Source of the DNA: Lepidonotus clava
Taxonomy: Eukaryota; Annelida; Polychaeta; Phyllodocida; Polynoidae
Direction: 5' to 3'
Assembly: GCA_936440205.1 (NCBI GenBank)
Contig: OW387147.1
Location: forward strand, 3,844,001-3,908,000
Length of the DNA stretch: 64,000 bases
Positions 12,001 through 24,059 of this stretch are shown here, one piece after another. A program made the translations under genes and the position numbers. Within the stretch, counting starts at the first letter, position 1; every line of letters starts with the position of its first letter. The notes under the pieces are model-generated. The model saw nothing but the letters and a program-made list of their open reading frames with translations, searched no databases and had not been told where the DNA came from.

Positions 12001-13800
12001 AAAGAGGTTTCCCTAAGGTCACTCACAGCCTTTTGTAGGTCGGAACCACTACACGAACAATATGCATGAAATAATTATGATTTATCATAATCAACGGCCA
12101 TGATATGAAACATGGTCAAGAGTCCAGTCAAGGACCTTTGCTCAGCTACTGAGCTAGCTCTCAACCCTTATGTTGAAAAATGATTATTTGTTGTTTGTCC
12201 TGTCACCAGTCAACTGGACAATCACTAGGCAGTTGCTATGCTTTTATCGCCATGTGAAACATTGTCTTCAGAAACATTGCTGAGGTTTCACTACCATGAA
12301 GAAGCCTGCCTTTAAGTAATGTTGTGACCAATCGTCTACTTCTGAAAACATTATTCCAAATCCCAGAATAAATAAACATTGTACTTTAGGTCCTAGCTTA
12401 GAAGAGAAAGTGAAACATATTTTTCAAAAAATTATTGAAAGGACAATTTAAATAGTCCTGTTCATTTAACTAACAGTTGATTATGTATACAACTCTATGA
12501 AAAATATGCATCCAAAGCTTTCAAATTAGATAATTAAGTAAGGGCACTAAAGGCTGAATAGAAAGTTTTATCATCTTGTGTAACTGTCTGTGGATTTGCT
12601 CATTCAAAAAATAAATGAAAATTAGCTGTCAATCTTGCATTTGTTTTTGGTAAAGAGCCATGGCTAAATTTATGGTATATTTTTGCTGTTGTATGATCTG
12701 AACAACAATGGACAATCGGTTCTGCATGGTGCTATCTATCTGAAGTATGCATATCAAAATATTTCTATTAAGTGTTTCTACTGAATGCATATTGTAATAA
12801 TGAATAAACAGCATCTGAACCCTTTGTATGCAACATTTCAGGGCAGTGTTTGTTCCTGAGGCAAATAAATTGATGCTGAGAGGCTATAAACGGGAAAGAA
12901 TCCTTAAGCACAAAAGCCCAGGTAGCAGGTTACACTACATGCCAGAAGATTAAATTCATCTCTAGACCAATCATATCTCAACGTCTACTACCTATGATGC
13001 TTGTGTGTTGAATGTTATATCCCAAAATCAGACAAGTACACAGGTTTGTAGTGGCAAGCCAGTCACTGCTTTATTCACTTGAATTCTGGTATTTCATCTA
13101 CAGCAAAGCTGATTGGTCAATTCCAGGTCATGTGACAATACTTGGGTCTCGTACTTCTTATTAATTCAACATGCTTCTTGGCTTATTAAATTTACTGTGT
13201 AAGTGAGAATTTAAATGATTACCATTACTTGTGTCCCTTGTCTTGTGAGAACCCTTGAAAATTGTGTCATTACAGAATTTGGCTAGAACCAAATTTGCTG
13301 CATCAATTCATCTCATTACAGGACTTGAATACAGAAAAAAAACTAACTGTGTTAAAAAAAAACATAAGTCACTTATGCTTTGCACAATTTTCACAACATT
13401 TTCAATTTCTTTGCACCAATACAACAACATTTTGAGGGATATTTGATGGATTACAGCAATACAAGACACAGAGCAAAGTTAGTATGGTATTACACAATAT
13501 GGTGTGTCTAAGAAGGGAAAATACTTTAAACACCTACACAGGATGTACATTTTTAGAGTTCACCAATTATAATTATTGATAATCACCTCACAATCTAAAT
13601 GCAACTTACCTCTCTAGGAGAGAGACCCACAGATTGCATCTACACTCATTTAATGTCCAAAACAGATTCAATTAACTGAAGTTGTTCTAAGTATGGTATA
13701 ATTGATACTGATCTGATCTATAATACATCAAAACCCCTAGGCCCTCCTGATATACAAAAGTCATTGGACCGTTCTTTCAAAACACGTTATTAATGTATTT
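9091..13800. other. Region between the lectin gene and receptor A
   Basis: No coding sequence was recognised. About 9185-10800 is the lectin 3' flank and is repeated in diverged form at 48277-49900, for example the shared GCTTTTCATATATAGAT. From about 11740 on, the sequence is the left part of duplicated block A, matching about 26970 on (B) and 51700 on (C), for example CTCACAGCCTTTTGTAGGTC. A MITE lies at 9568. Block A lacks the SINE and several insertions seen in B and C. Confidence 0.6.
9568..9920. mobile_element. hAT-like MITE (CAGTGGCCCGTTGCACAAT ends)
   Basis: About 350 bp with ends CAGTGGCCCGTTGCACAA and ATTGTGCAACGGGGCACAG, and inside repeats of TTTCGTTGTTACGAAA in both directions. 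The CAGTGG termini suit a hAT element. The expected 8-bp target duplication is not clear. Relatives lie at 16801, 18836 and 45043. Confidence 0.65.
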
Positions 13801-16296
13801 TTAGTTGTCAGACCCCTGGACAGTCTTCATGCCAAGCAGTAGGCGGAAGGCTCGATTGAATTCTTTATTTTTCCAGGCATAGATGAAGGGATTCACCCAG
13901 GAGTTGACCCACCAAATCCATGATCCAATCTAAAACATAGATACAACAACCAAGTTAGTCACTACAGTGAATGAAACTTATCACAGTTTATGACCGTCGG
14001 ATGATTAAAACAGGTTTTGGCTTAAATGCACAGGTGCTTGTCATCCAGTACTGTTACTATTAAAAGATTGTCTTTGATGTCACCCAAAAGAAGGAAAAGT
14101 TAATTTCTTGGCCATTTGGTAACAGACGAATGGAATGAGTGTATGATGCCATTAACTTTTCTTGCCAACGGTTCCTGCCCTGCTAACATGGGATAATGTC
14201 AAAAACTATTGTGTTAACCACGTTGAGCGGGCACCGGGCACCTGGCATAATCGTTTCAGTACATTTCCTACATGTAGCGAGACTCATGGCCCTGCTCCCA
14301 TGGTAGAACCAACAGCCATTATTAGCAATGATTATTAGTCATGTATCGTTGATACCAGAACAACCAGAAATCTTGAATGGCTATTACATGCAGTGATCAC
14401 ACAAATAATTGGCTGTGTTCTGGTATTGCACATTCTACTCTCTGCCAAGATTTGGTTCAAAGCAGGGAAAAAACTTCTCATTTCCCCCTTTTCCTGTACC
14501 TGTAGCTGGAAATTGACAAAATCTCTTAAATTGACAAAATCTCTCAAATTGACAAAATCTCTTACATAAGCAAAATGTACCTTTTCTAAATACATGTATA
14601 AATGAATAATACCTAAATAATATAATCCTAGTATATAGTATCCTAATATAGTATAATCCTATTACTCCATACTCCATACCATCGAAGCTGTAAATACGGC
14701 ATTGAGATACATACTCTTTCCATGATAACAAGCCAGAATGGGATCGTATTCAGCCCCGACATCACAAAAAGCACAATGATCTGGGGCATATAGCAGGCAA
14801 CAATTACTCCAAGTACCATCCCCATCATCTTTGTGATCTTATTCTCTTTCTTGCGTTTGGCAAGGACTGTTGAATCAACTGCATTCTGAAATAGGCAAAG
14901 AGATCATGAAAGTGTGTATCTAAGGAATAGGTAGTTTTAAGAGATGATTTAGTATTCGATTCAGATTGTGCTATAGTTAAAATTTCATTTCAATAAAATA
15001 TTGAAAATTGGTTATGGACTAAACATTCACTTAAGTTTCTCGAAATGAGCAATGGACTTCTGTACACAGTAACCATTCCTTGTTTTTACATCAGACAGTC
15101 CCAAATTGTGTAAAATTTGACACAAAAATGGCTTAATATAAAAAAGAAACAGTAAATAAAAAGCATGTTAAAGCGCACCAGCCTTCATGGATATTCAGGA
15201 AATAATGAAAGGAGTATGTGTCTCTAAATTAGGCAGCACTTTTATGTTTATTCATGATGGTAAAATTATTAATGTCCATTTAGTATTCGTTTGGCAAACA
15301 TACATTTGAAAAAATAAGCAAGTGTTCGATTCAAAAATTACTGTTTGACTGAAAATTCGGTCATATTTGTCAATATCAATATCCTCCATAAAATGGTCTT
15401 GCTATCACCAGGGTGGGAAAAACAGTTGAATGTTTGGCTCTTGGTAAGAATTGGAAAACAATCTTAATGACAGTGGCATGATTGGGATTGTCTGTACCTG
15501 AGAAGGACCTTTACTAAAGCATGATCTACAGAATAGAATATAAACTTACCTGCTCTTGATTAATCTTGAGTTTCTGCTTGAGAGCTACATATCCAATGTT
15601 AATATATAGAAGAAAAATTATCAATGACTGAACGAGAAAGCGATAATTGGTCCACTTTGAAAAAACAGGATTATTTTTAACAATAGCTCCAGAACGACAG
15701 ACAAATCTTGGGTTTACCTGAAGACCAAACCCATAGAAAGCAATAGTCGCAATGAGAATTTCCATCAGCCAGGAACCAATGATGAGACCTTTCACTAGTC
15801 GTTGCCCCACAAGGTTGGTATAACGTAAGGGAAAATTAATATACAAACAACGATCAACCGTTATATAGATTGTTGTTAATAAATTTAAGCTGTAACTTAT
15901 TGCATTAATGAATTGCTCAGTAAAACAAAAGCAAAGCCAGAGAAAAGGCCTGTAGTGAAGATTGTTGTGAATAATGAGGAAAAAAGGACTGATTCCTCCT
16001 ACTAAATCAGCGGCAGCCAAACAGCAGATCAACAAGTTGGTGTTACTTCTGAGAAACTCATACTTGGCGATAGCCACAATAGTAAGACCATTTGTCATTA
16101 TGGCCAAACAACCTTCTAGGAGCCTTACAACCATATTCAGGATCTGAAAGGCTTCGGGCAGTGTTGTAGAGACACTTTTAGTTGTAGAATTAATCAGATC
16201 ATAATCAGTAGTAAAATTACTGATAATCCCCAAAGGTAATGGCATGTTGTCTGAAACACCAATGGCTGAAGATGTTGTTTGTTCTGCAGTATACAT
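13801..16296 (-). CDS. Rhodopsin-family G-protein-coupled receptor, paralogue A
   Basis: A seven-helix receptor of 348 residues from three exons: 15550-16296 (249 codons), 14715-14885 (57) and 13801-13929 (42 plus TAA). All joins are phase 0 with GT/AG borders. Start is the ATG of MYTAEQTT, the only ATG position shared by all three paralogues. The N-terminus has NFT (27) and NST (36) glycosylation sites. TM1 carries N69 (MTNGLTIV), TM2 D97 (LAAADL), TM3 ends in DRC (148-150) in place of DRY, TM4 has W176, and C200 in loop 2 can pair with a Cys at the top of TM3. Exon 2 gives the basic third loop (AKRKKENKITK) and TM6 with CYMP instead of CWxP. Exon 3 gives NPFIY (319-323) and a short tail. 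The ligand is unknown. General likeness is to orphan or adenosine/melanocortin-type class A receptors. The frame is intact. Confidence 0.9.
14511..14564. repeat. 18-bp tandem repeat, three units
   Basis: Three near-perfect units of AATTGACAAAATCTCTYA in intron 2 of receptor A. Blocks B and C have only about one unit's worth of similar sequence (AATTGCCAAATTCTCTAA), so the array grew after the blocks separated. Confidence 0.8.
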
Positions 16297-16800
16297 GCTT
16301 GTCAAAAGAAGGAGCCCTTACAAATACGGATATAACAATATGAAGAGATGCTTTCCAGATCTGGCTCCAGATGAGAAATGCAGAATCTATCCTTTTGTAA
16401 CTCATTTATATTGGTCCTTACCTCAGTAAAGAAGTCATGGAGAAGAATCAATAGTAATTAGAGCACTAGTTGGAGAAGGTACATCGAGCCTCGTGATGCT
16501 CAGCTGCACCTCCATGTACCTGATCACTAAGGCTTACAGCTGCGACAAAACTACAACTGAAAAATTCTTTGTAGACAAGTACCAGAACTTTGAGTTAATA
16601 TTGATTTTCAGGAGAGACCATATGGTTGCAAGTTTAGACAAGAGAACTTGTAACTTTGACTAACTTTGAATATCAAGCCAAATATCAATAGAGGTATTGA
16701 AGCCATAACATGCACTGAAAATCTGAGCACCATTCAGCAGGCCCTAAGATAACAAACTATTTTGTTTGAAAAATAGCAACGCTCAATAATATTGTAAATG
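16297..16800 (-). promoter_or_regulatory. 5' flank of receptor A with a possible non-coding first exon
   Basis: On the minus strand a donor-like ACTGAG|GTAAGG lies at about 16420, just upstream of the coding exon, and is kept in blocks B and C. An AG acceptor (TTTGTAAG) precedes the ATG by about 20 bases. This fits a 5' untranslated exon to the right and a short intron before the start codon. No TATA box is placed with confidence. Confidence 0.35.
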
Positions 16801-17122
16801 CTTGTGGCCCATTGCATAATGGATTTTTTATAGCAACAATCACGTTCAGATAACTTTAAGATGTTTTCCATAATAACAATAGTTTTCATAACAGCAACAC
16901 TTTTATATCTGTATTTCTACTGAATGAAATTAATTTCCGTAAATTGATATATGAAGGGAAAAGAATAGAAAAAATCAGTAATAGTTACAGTTCATTGGGG
17001 ACGCACTTAAAAACTTTTTATAATAGTTAAAATTATTGCTGTTATGATAAAATTAACAGCAAAAGGTGTTGTTGTTTAATAGATTCTCGTCGTAACAATC
17101 AGTACTATGCAACGGGCCACTG
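16801..17122. mobile_element. hAT-like MITE
   Basis: About 320 bp with ends CTTGTGGCCCATTGCATAAT and CTATGCAACGGGCCACTG, the same family as at 9568. Block C is empty at this point (TATTGTAAATGCCTGGTCTA near 61410), so the insertion came after A and C separated. Confidence 0.65.
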
Positions 17123-18835
17123 ATCTGCTGTTTGGATGTGCTTTAGAAAGCTGTATCTGATACTCTAGGCGTGTTCCAGGGAAATACTCTGGAATCCATG
17201 GGGACTGTTGGCAGTCATGTGCAACAATTTACCGATGTGTTATTTGTTCAACCCCCACATTATATCAAGTTGAGGGGAGATAAAGAAGATGATCAGGGCA
17301 GCAAGGCTTCAAAAAGGAACCAGAGAATCTACAACAGCCCTCCTGCACATTCATGACAAAAATTACATATATTTAGACAGAGTACAGCTGCAAATTTATC
17401 TAAGCCATCTAATGTTGCTACACATTTCAGATTTCTGTGATTCTTGGGTAGTGCACAGTTATATTCTTGCTGGGCATCAGTCACCTTCTGTTATATTCTT
17501 ACCTCTACATAAAATTTACACAGTGAAAAAAACTACTATTTCTCTCTTGAAGCATCTCAGTTATATCTGAATGGTACACAAGTACATATAGAACACTTAA
17601 AAAACGAAGTTTATTGTCTGTGAAAAATGGTTATTGTAAGTAATTCAAAAAAAAGGCAACTTTGTTTATACAATCCTTGATTATAATTTCATTCAATGAT
17701 TGGATACTTGATTCTAGAACATACATAATATGATAATAATTGTGTCTTTAAGTGAAAGAACATAACTAGAATATCACAATCACACCACAGTGCAACAGTT
17801 GTAATGTTTCTGGGTGCCATCTAAATAACATAAAAAGGAACCAAAGCAAAACTAATCAGAATGTTAATGCAATATTATAATTACATTGCATTCTTGCTTT
17901 TGCTGATACTTAGAAATCTGAAATATCAAAGTAAACTGTTTTAGTCTTAGTTCCCTCAATAATATTGTGTACCTCAAGGTACAATTAGTTATGGCAACAA
18001 AAAAGTTCTCTGTGGACCTGTTGAAGTTGTTTTTCACCATCTTATTAGATTTGCTACTTTATAGACTTGAATGATATTTTGTTTTGCTAGTTTCAATCTT
18101 GGCATGGTTTTCAACAGATTAATTTTATTGACTGGTAGGAGGAGTATTAGATGTCATCAATAGTAACATTATATGTCACAGGTGTGCTGTAACAGGCCCA
18201 GGTGAGAAATATAGGGTAACTCTAAAATGGATTCAGCATGTTTTTCATTAGGATATGAAATATGAAATGGAAGTTAACTTGTGTCTAGAGTTAGTTCTTC
18301 CACTTTTATCTCTGATTAATTCTTATTACTGATATTTATTGTCTTAATGACAATGGCTCCAATAAGGTTCTTAAGTTTACATTTTCTTATAATTTCAGGA
18401 GGTAAGAACTAAGTATGGGTACCTACCAAAAATGCTGACAAACTAGGATGCTACCTTGGACTTGAATAATATTATAATACCAAATAAGTGAAATTTTAAT
18501 ATTATCATTAATTTTATATTATTGATAAAAGCTATCAAATAAGTTTTTAAATCATTTCAATATCTGGTTAATAATTGTATGTGAAACATCATAGAAATAG
18601 GGACAAGAAGAAATTGTAATGGGTTTTATAGGGAAGATATGCAAAGAAAAAAAGGAAAAGGGTAATGAATTATTTTTCGTCAAGATCGTCTTTACATGCC
18701 CATACTTACTCGAAATGCATATTAGCTATGGTTTACTGAGTATAAATCATGGGATCAAATTTTGAGGAATATTTGGAAAAAATATGAACTATACAGTGTA
18801 ATCAAAAGGGGACTGACTAGTTAGTGATGGTTCCC
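17123..18835. other. Right part of duplicated block A
   Basis: No gene. The sequence matches block B from about 35300 to 36330 closely (for example GAACATAACTAGAATATCAC) and block C at 63000-63900 more loosely. The ACTGGTAGGAGGAGTATTAG block at about 18135 recurs in all three copies, but its reading frame does not survive. Confidence 0.5.
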
Positions 18836-19160
18836 CTGTTGCCCATTGCACAATGATTTCGTTAACAACGAAAACATTTTAAAAAACGAAACTTTTCCTT
18901 GTTACTTTTTTCGTAACAACAGTCGTTTTGAGACAATTTTTTTCTATATTTAGAATGCCCTCAAAGAGCTGTAACTTTAACTGATTTTTTTCTATTTGTT
19001 TCCCTTCATATATCAATTTACAGAATTCAATTTCATTCATTAGAACCAGAGATTTTTACTATTTTGGTAACAATGAAAATTTTCATAACAATGAACACGT
19101 TCATTATGCTATTGCTAAGTTTAGCATAACAACGAAATTCCATTGTGCAACGGGCCACTG
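18836..19160. mobile_element. hAT-like MITE
   Basis: About 325 bp with ends CTGTTGCCCATTGCACAATG and CATTGTGCAACGGGCCACTG, inserted in the GGTTCCCC repeat stretch at the right side of block A. Block C has an uninterrupted GGTTCCCCTGTTCCCC stretch at the same place (63950 on). Confidence 0.65.
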
Positions 19161-19690
19161 GTCAATGAATCCTAAGATTTCTGGATCCCCTGATAGGTGG
19201 TTCCCCTGGTAACTGGTTCCCATAGTTGCTGGTTTCCTCGTGATATACACTGTTCATCTCATAACTTCATGGTTTTCTGAAGACAGGTTCTTATGCACAT
19301 AATATTATGTTTATACCTTGGCCACCTGTAGCAACTACTTCCTGGCATTGAGCATTCAGTAAGATTCTGGTTATTTATGCAACCATAAATGGTCTAATTA
19401 ATACTTCTAGACATTGTCAGAAACAGCCAAAACATGTAATGTTAATCTGTTTGAATCTATGTAACCATAGTAAATATAGTCATAGGCTACCTTTAATTCA
19501 ACCAAAATACAAGTCACAATACTAAAGCAAATTGGTTCTTCTTGACAATAAATTAAATTGCATTCTAGGCTCCTTCCTTGTGAGACTCGAAATTAGTATT
19601 CAGATTGAAAATGTGATGAATTGTCCATAATTCTATATCTTTTGAGGTAAGAACTATTGACGTAGAAAATAGGGTATAATGAATTTGTAA

Positions 19691-20365
19691 TGTGAAATAA
19701 TCAAATAACATAGCGGATGACAGCTAATAATGAGATGTGTAAGGGAACGAAAACAGGTACGAAATGGACCAAAACCCTAACCCTAACCCTAATCCTAATC
19801 AGGTATGAGAGATCAAAAAACTGTGGTAACTGGATGTGACATCAGAATGGTTACAGCCTGTAAAAGGGTGCATTATGGCCCAAAATAAACAGTCCATTCT
19901 TGGTACTCACTGTGTTCACACGTCTCTTCTTTAAGATGCCCGGCCTCCTAGCCGTCCTAAGCCTAAGAATCGCAATAGTAGGAGCAAACAATCACATAGA
20001 ACTTAGCTAAAGAACGAGAATTAGAGATAAATTGGAAGGTAACTCGAAAGGCCCAAAGATGGTACGAAAGCCCGAAACACACTACCAACGTCTAACTGCG
20101 AGCAACGACCCGACTCCCTGGGCAGGCCAACCAACTGACACAACGCCTTAATGCCCGAAATAAGCCCTACCCCAAAACTCCTCCTGGCTCGATCATTGAG
20201 AACTCCACCCCGACCGTCCCGTTTCTTCACCCTCGTGTGTGGGGCACGACTCTTGATCTTGCAAATCGGTCTCCTACTTGGACTCTTCGTTCGGCTCAAG
20301 ACCAAGGCAACCCGAAAGTCTCTGCCATAGAGCTCAGAAACCCTGACTCAGCAAAGAACGTCACA
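19691..20365 (+). mobile_element. Solo LTR-like fossil, plus orientation
   Basis: About 675 bp related to the solo LTRs at 41939 and 45590 but in the opposite orientation. Shared words are GTGTTCACACGTCTC after an AATAAA-type signal, GGCACGACTCTTGATCT, and the end AACGTCACA. The start at TGTGAAATAATC is approximate and no target duplication is visible. It is an old, diverged copy without an internal region. A short telomere-like repeat lies inside it. Confidence 0.5.
19773..19800. repeat. Interstitial telomere-like repeat (CCCTAA)n
   Basis: Four to five units of CCCTAA, the last ones changed to TCCTAA. The animal telomere repeat is TTAGGG. It lies in the U3-like part of the fossil LTR. Confidence 0.8.
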
Positions 20366-20554
20366 AAAACAACCATTAATTCATTACGAAGAAACCATCA
20401 GTTTAATGTTCAATACATTGAGTAGGCATACATTTAAGTCCAAACATAAAATGACATATTTTCCTAAAATATCAGTTGTTATGAGCTACTAATGATTCAT
20501 CATCCAATTCTGATTACATCTATTGTTGCTAACCCAGTTAGTGTTTTACTTCAG

Positions 20555-20720
20555 AGGGAGGCTGGTCCATACAGAAAGATTGGCTATCTTATCACAATGT
20601 TTCTGTACTATCTGACGATGACAACACAACATGTCTTGACTTAGCAGACATCCACTTTATCTTCACTCTGCATTACGAGACAAATCTTTGTTATACAATA
20701 TTGGTTGAAGTGGAACTCCC
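20555..20720 (+). pseudogene. Fragment of a duplicated lectin terminal exon
   Basis: It has its own acceptor (TTTTACTTCAG) and then matches the first 55 codons of exon 8693-9090: GWSIQKDWLSYHNVSVLSDD, NTTCLDLADI, FTLHYETN. Similarity ends abruptly after VEVELP, followed at once by TGA and unrelated sequence. The second half of the domain is absent. It is a partial duplicate, not a gene. Confidence 0.8.
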
Positions 20721-20816
20721 TTGATTCATATATCAGTTGTGTATTTAGAGGAGGGGCAGGGCACATACCTTCTCCTTTCTTTTAAGCATCTTGATCTTGG
20801 ATTTATACTGGATACG

Positions 20817-20978
20817 CAGGGGCAGATATAGGATTTTCAAGAGGGCGGATCAGTATAAAGACTAAGTACTAAAACCGTATGCAATTGCACATACCTGTGT
20901 GGCATTTTCTCCTCTTTTTGTAGTTTAGGGGTCCACCAAAAAGGGGGGTTCAGCCCCCCCCCCCCGGACCTGCCCCTG
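20817..20978. mobile_element. Short hAT-like MITE
   Basis: 162 bp with ends CAGGGGCAGATATAGG and CCGGACCTGCCCCTG. CAGGGG termini are typical of hAT elements. It contains a C-run of 12-13. The flanks share only ATAC, so the duplication is unclear. Confidence 0.6.
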
Positions 20979-21577
20979 ATACTTCTCAGACTTAAGTCTA
21001 CTCTCCTTCAGCCTTCAGTTTCCTTCAAAAATCACTTTAGTAGTAAAACTTGCATATTTAAGAAAATTCATACAAAAACATACATGAAACATTTCTGTTT
21101 TTTACCAAAACATCACAAACATGATATTCTGTAGAACAAAATACAGTCAGGCAATCATGAAGTTTGGATTACACTCCTAGTAATTAGAGTAAGGGATCAC
21201 AGTGTAAAGTTACCAGAATGTATCAAATTGTGATTGTCCATATGTGACAGTTTCTGGGATTTCCAGCCTTATGGAAATGCCTATTCATGGCTCTAGAGTC
21301 TTTATTTAGAAATCATAGAAATCAGAAAAATAAGCTTTATCCATGCTAGAAATGAAATTTTTCCTAGTTTTCATTTCTGGTGAAAAAATTTGGATTTTTT
21401 GGATTTTGTTGCCATGGAACCCGGAATGTTGATAGAACGTCCAAACCCGCCGATACTACAGCTATGCAAATGTTGGTTTCCATGGTAACCATGGAACAAA
21501 ATAAAGTTTTCAAAATTTGAAATTCTGAATCAAGGGACTGCTTGGCCATATTCAGCAAAAAACAGATTCTGAATATC
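20979..21577. other. Unannotated AT-rich region
   Basis: No gene. A CATGGTAACCATG palindrome sits at about 21480. No repeat end was recognised. Confidence 0.5.
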
Positions 21578-21581
21578 TTAA

Positions 21582-23571
21582 GGTGATGCATCCATGATTT
21601 AGTGCGCATCCAACTGTGCATCATTCTCCGTAGGGAGGGTATCAAGGCTGCAGAGTGATGTACACTTGTCGTAGATTTGTTTTGTAAATACTAGGGCAAT
21701 ATTTGAAGCTTTGCAATAAAGCAATTAATTTAAAACTATCAGCGAGTGTTCATATACATGTACAGACTGTCTGCTGAGGTTTTTAAACTTATTGATACAG
21801 GAGAACATATAAATTCATTCAATTTTATTAGGCTGACAATGCCGGTAATGCACTTTACCCCATGTCCTAGCTGTCGTAACTATGTTTACAGTTTTCAATG
21901 TCATTATTCATAAGGTTTTGATAAAGCCAGAGTTTCAAGAAAAGTAGCGATTGTACATTTATATATACATATACATTTCTGAAATTTACAGACCAATTGA
22001 GATAGTAGAACATACTTATTTATTCATTATTGTAGGCTGACAGAAAAGCCCCAAAATCGCCGTGAGCTTCCAGGGCCCTGACAAGACTCTCCCGGCCCCT
22101 GTCAGCTCCCTTCCCGGCCTCTGGGAGCTCCCTTCCCGGCCTCTGGGAGCTCCCTTCCCGGCCTCCCGGCCTGATTCAATAAAAGCTTTATTGCAAGAAA
22201 AGTAAATCGGAAAGGTATATCGAAATTTTGCATGGTTATTCTTCACCATGTTTTGGGGTTATTTAAAGACAATGGCGCCATTATAGATCCAACCTTAAGA
22301 TTTTTATGAAACTTTAGGAAATTAGAGTTAAACATATATCCATCCTAAAAATGTAAAAAAATTAGGGGGTCACCATGGAAACTTTTGTGCTAGAGATACA
22401 ACAATGTGAGCGTAATTCCTTTAAAATTAACATTTTTGAAAAAAGTATGCTCAAGTACAGTTTTCATGATGAATTTCATGATAATCCTCAAATTAATAAT
22501 AAAATCATTGAAATCTAAACCTGAGACATATATACATAAAATCCATGCATCAGTTAGAAAATAATATGGCTTTAATTGGAATAAAATATATCTTTTATTT
22601 TGAATAAATTGCTAAATTAATTAAATAAAATGTCAAATTTCTGATAGAAATGTTCACCAAAAAACATTCAACCTTAAGAAATTCTCCCAAATCACTAATA
22701 TTGTAGATTTAGGTGTTATCTATCATTTTCTGGAAAAAAAATTGGGGGTCACCTTGCTAACTTGGTCAGGAAATTTACATATCTGTTCTAATATGGGAAA
22801 ATGGTTTTATGTGGGTACCCATGTATTTTTAGCTTTAAACCCATTTTAAAATTATGCCATAATGAATGTAACAAGTGTTTTTTATCCCTGAGATTGATAT
22901 GAAACCATAGATATTTACTACTTAAATGTAGCATATATATCAAAAAAGATATAAACAAAAATGTTTTTATTTTCATCTAAAGTTGTTTTCAACAGTTTTG
23001 AAATTTCCATGAAATTAGCCATATTTGAGCACATGTAGGTCTAAAACTAAGATGGTGCTAGGTTTTTCTTTTTCATTTTTAAATTGCCTATATACTACTG
23101 TACATTATTGCCAATTTCTATAAGAATTGATGGACTTTGGTTTTTTGGCCATGTGTATAATGGCGCCATTGCCTTTAAGAAAAAAAAATCTTTTTCTTTG
23201 GATAAACTTTTTTTTCTGGGTACTTTTATTACTATTTCTGTCATCCAACTATTACTTTTGGCCCAAGAAAATGCTTATAGTTGTCTGTTCGCAGGTTACA
23301 AATTCCTCTACATGCACATTTATTTCATCCAGGATCTTTGTAAACTAAATCATGACCCATTTCTTATTTAAGAGTACAAATGTTATAAGATAAATGAGTT
23401 TTAATATTTATCAAAATTTCAGCAATTTTTTTATTTTGAACAATTCATAGTACAAAATCTAGGTCGGTGACATATATATTTTTTGCCATTTTTGAATTCC
23501 TCACTTTCCAATCTACGACTGTACCAATTTTCAAAGTCATTTGAGCATTTTAAGTTCATGGATGCATTACC
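21582..23571. mobile_element. TTAA-flanked non-autonomous DNA transposon
   Basis: About 1990 bp with ends GGTGATGCATCCATGA and TCATGGATGCATTACC. TTAA lies at both outer sides (21578-21581 and 23572-23575). No transposase frame is visible. The inside is AT-rich and holds a GC-rich minisatellite at 22093. The target suggests piggyBac or Kolobok, undecided. Confidence 0.65.
22093..22165. repeat. 22-bp GC-rich minisatellite
   Basis: About three units of GGGAGCTCCCTTCCCGGCCT plus two bases. Each unit contains the palindrome GGGAGCTCCC. Its base composition stands out from the AT-rich surroundings. Confidence 0.8.
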
Positions 23572-24059
23572 TTAAATAGAAAGAAGATGGCAGTAAATTT
23601 CCTGAAATCATATTTAGGATTTCAATTTTTGGCATAGATGATAATAAGTTGTATCTTTATAAATACCAAAGACTGGTCTATTTTAGCATATTTAGTGGAT
23701 CAGACCTTTGTGTCTTCAAATTAACATAGCTTTTTTTCTAAAAAGAATATTTACCTAATTTTTTCAGAATAAGATTCCCCAAGACACCATCTTGATTTAA
23801 TATTCCAGGCCATAAGACTGCTTTTCGCAGAGCATGTCACATATTATAAACGATGTAGTATCAAATCATTACCACATAATATGAGCAAGTTAAACAGGAA
23901 TATGAATAATATTAGGCAAGGGATTGGCAAGGATATTATAAGTCCATCCTGTGATCTAGTTTTAGGCCCACTCTGATGTAGTGAAATACTAGCGAGTCCT
24001 TGTTGAACGCTTTCCCTTACACAAGTAAGACAGAGACTGTTCTCCTGTAATCAAGCTTC

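Noticed and set aside
14335-14731. Minus-strand frames with repeated LRDFVN-like residues
   Set aside because: They are translations of an 18-bp tandem repeat in a receptor intron.
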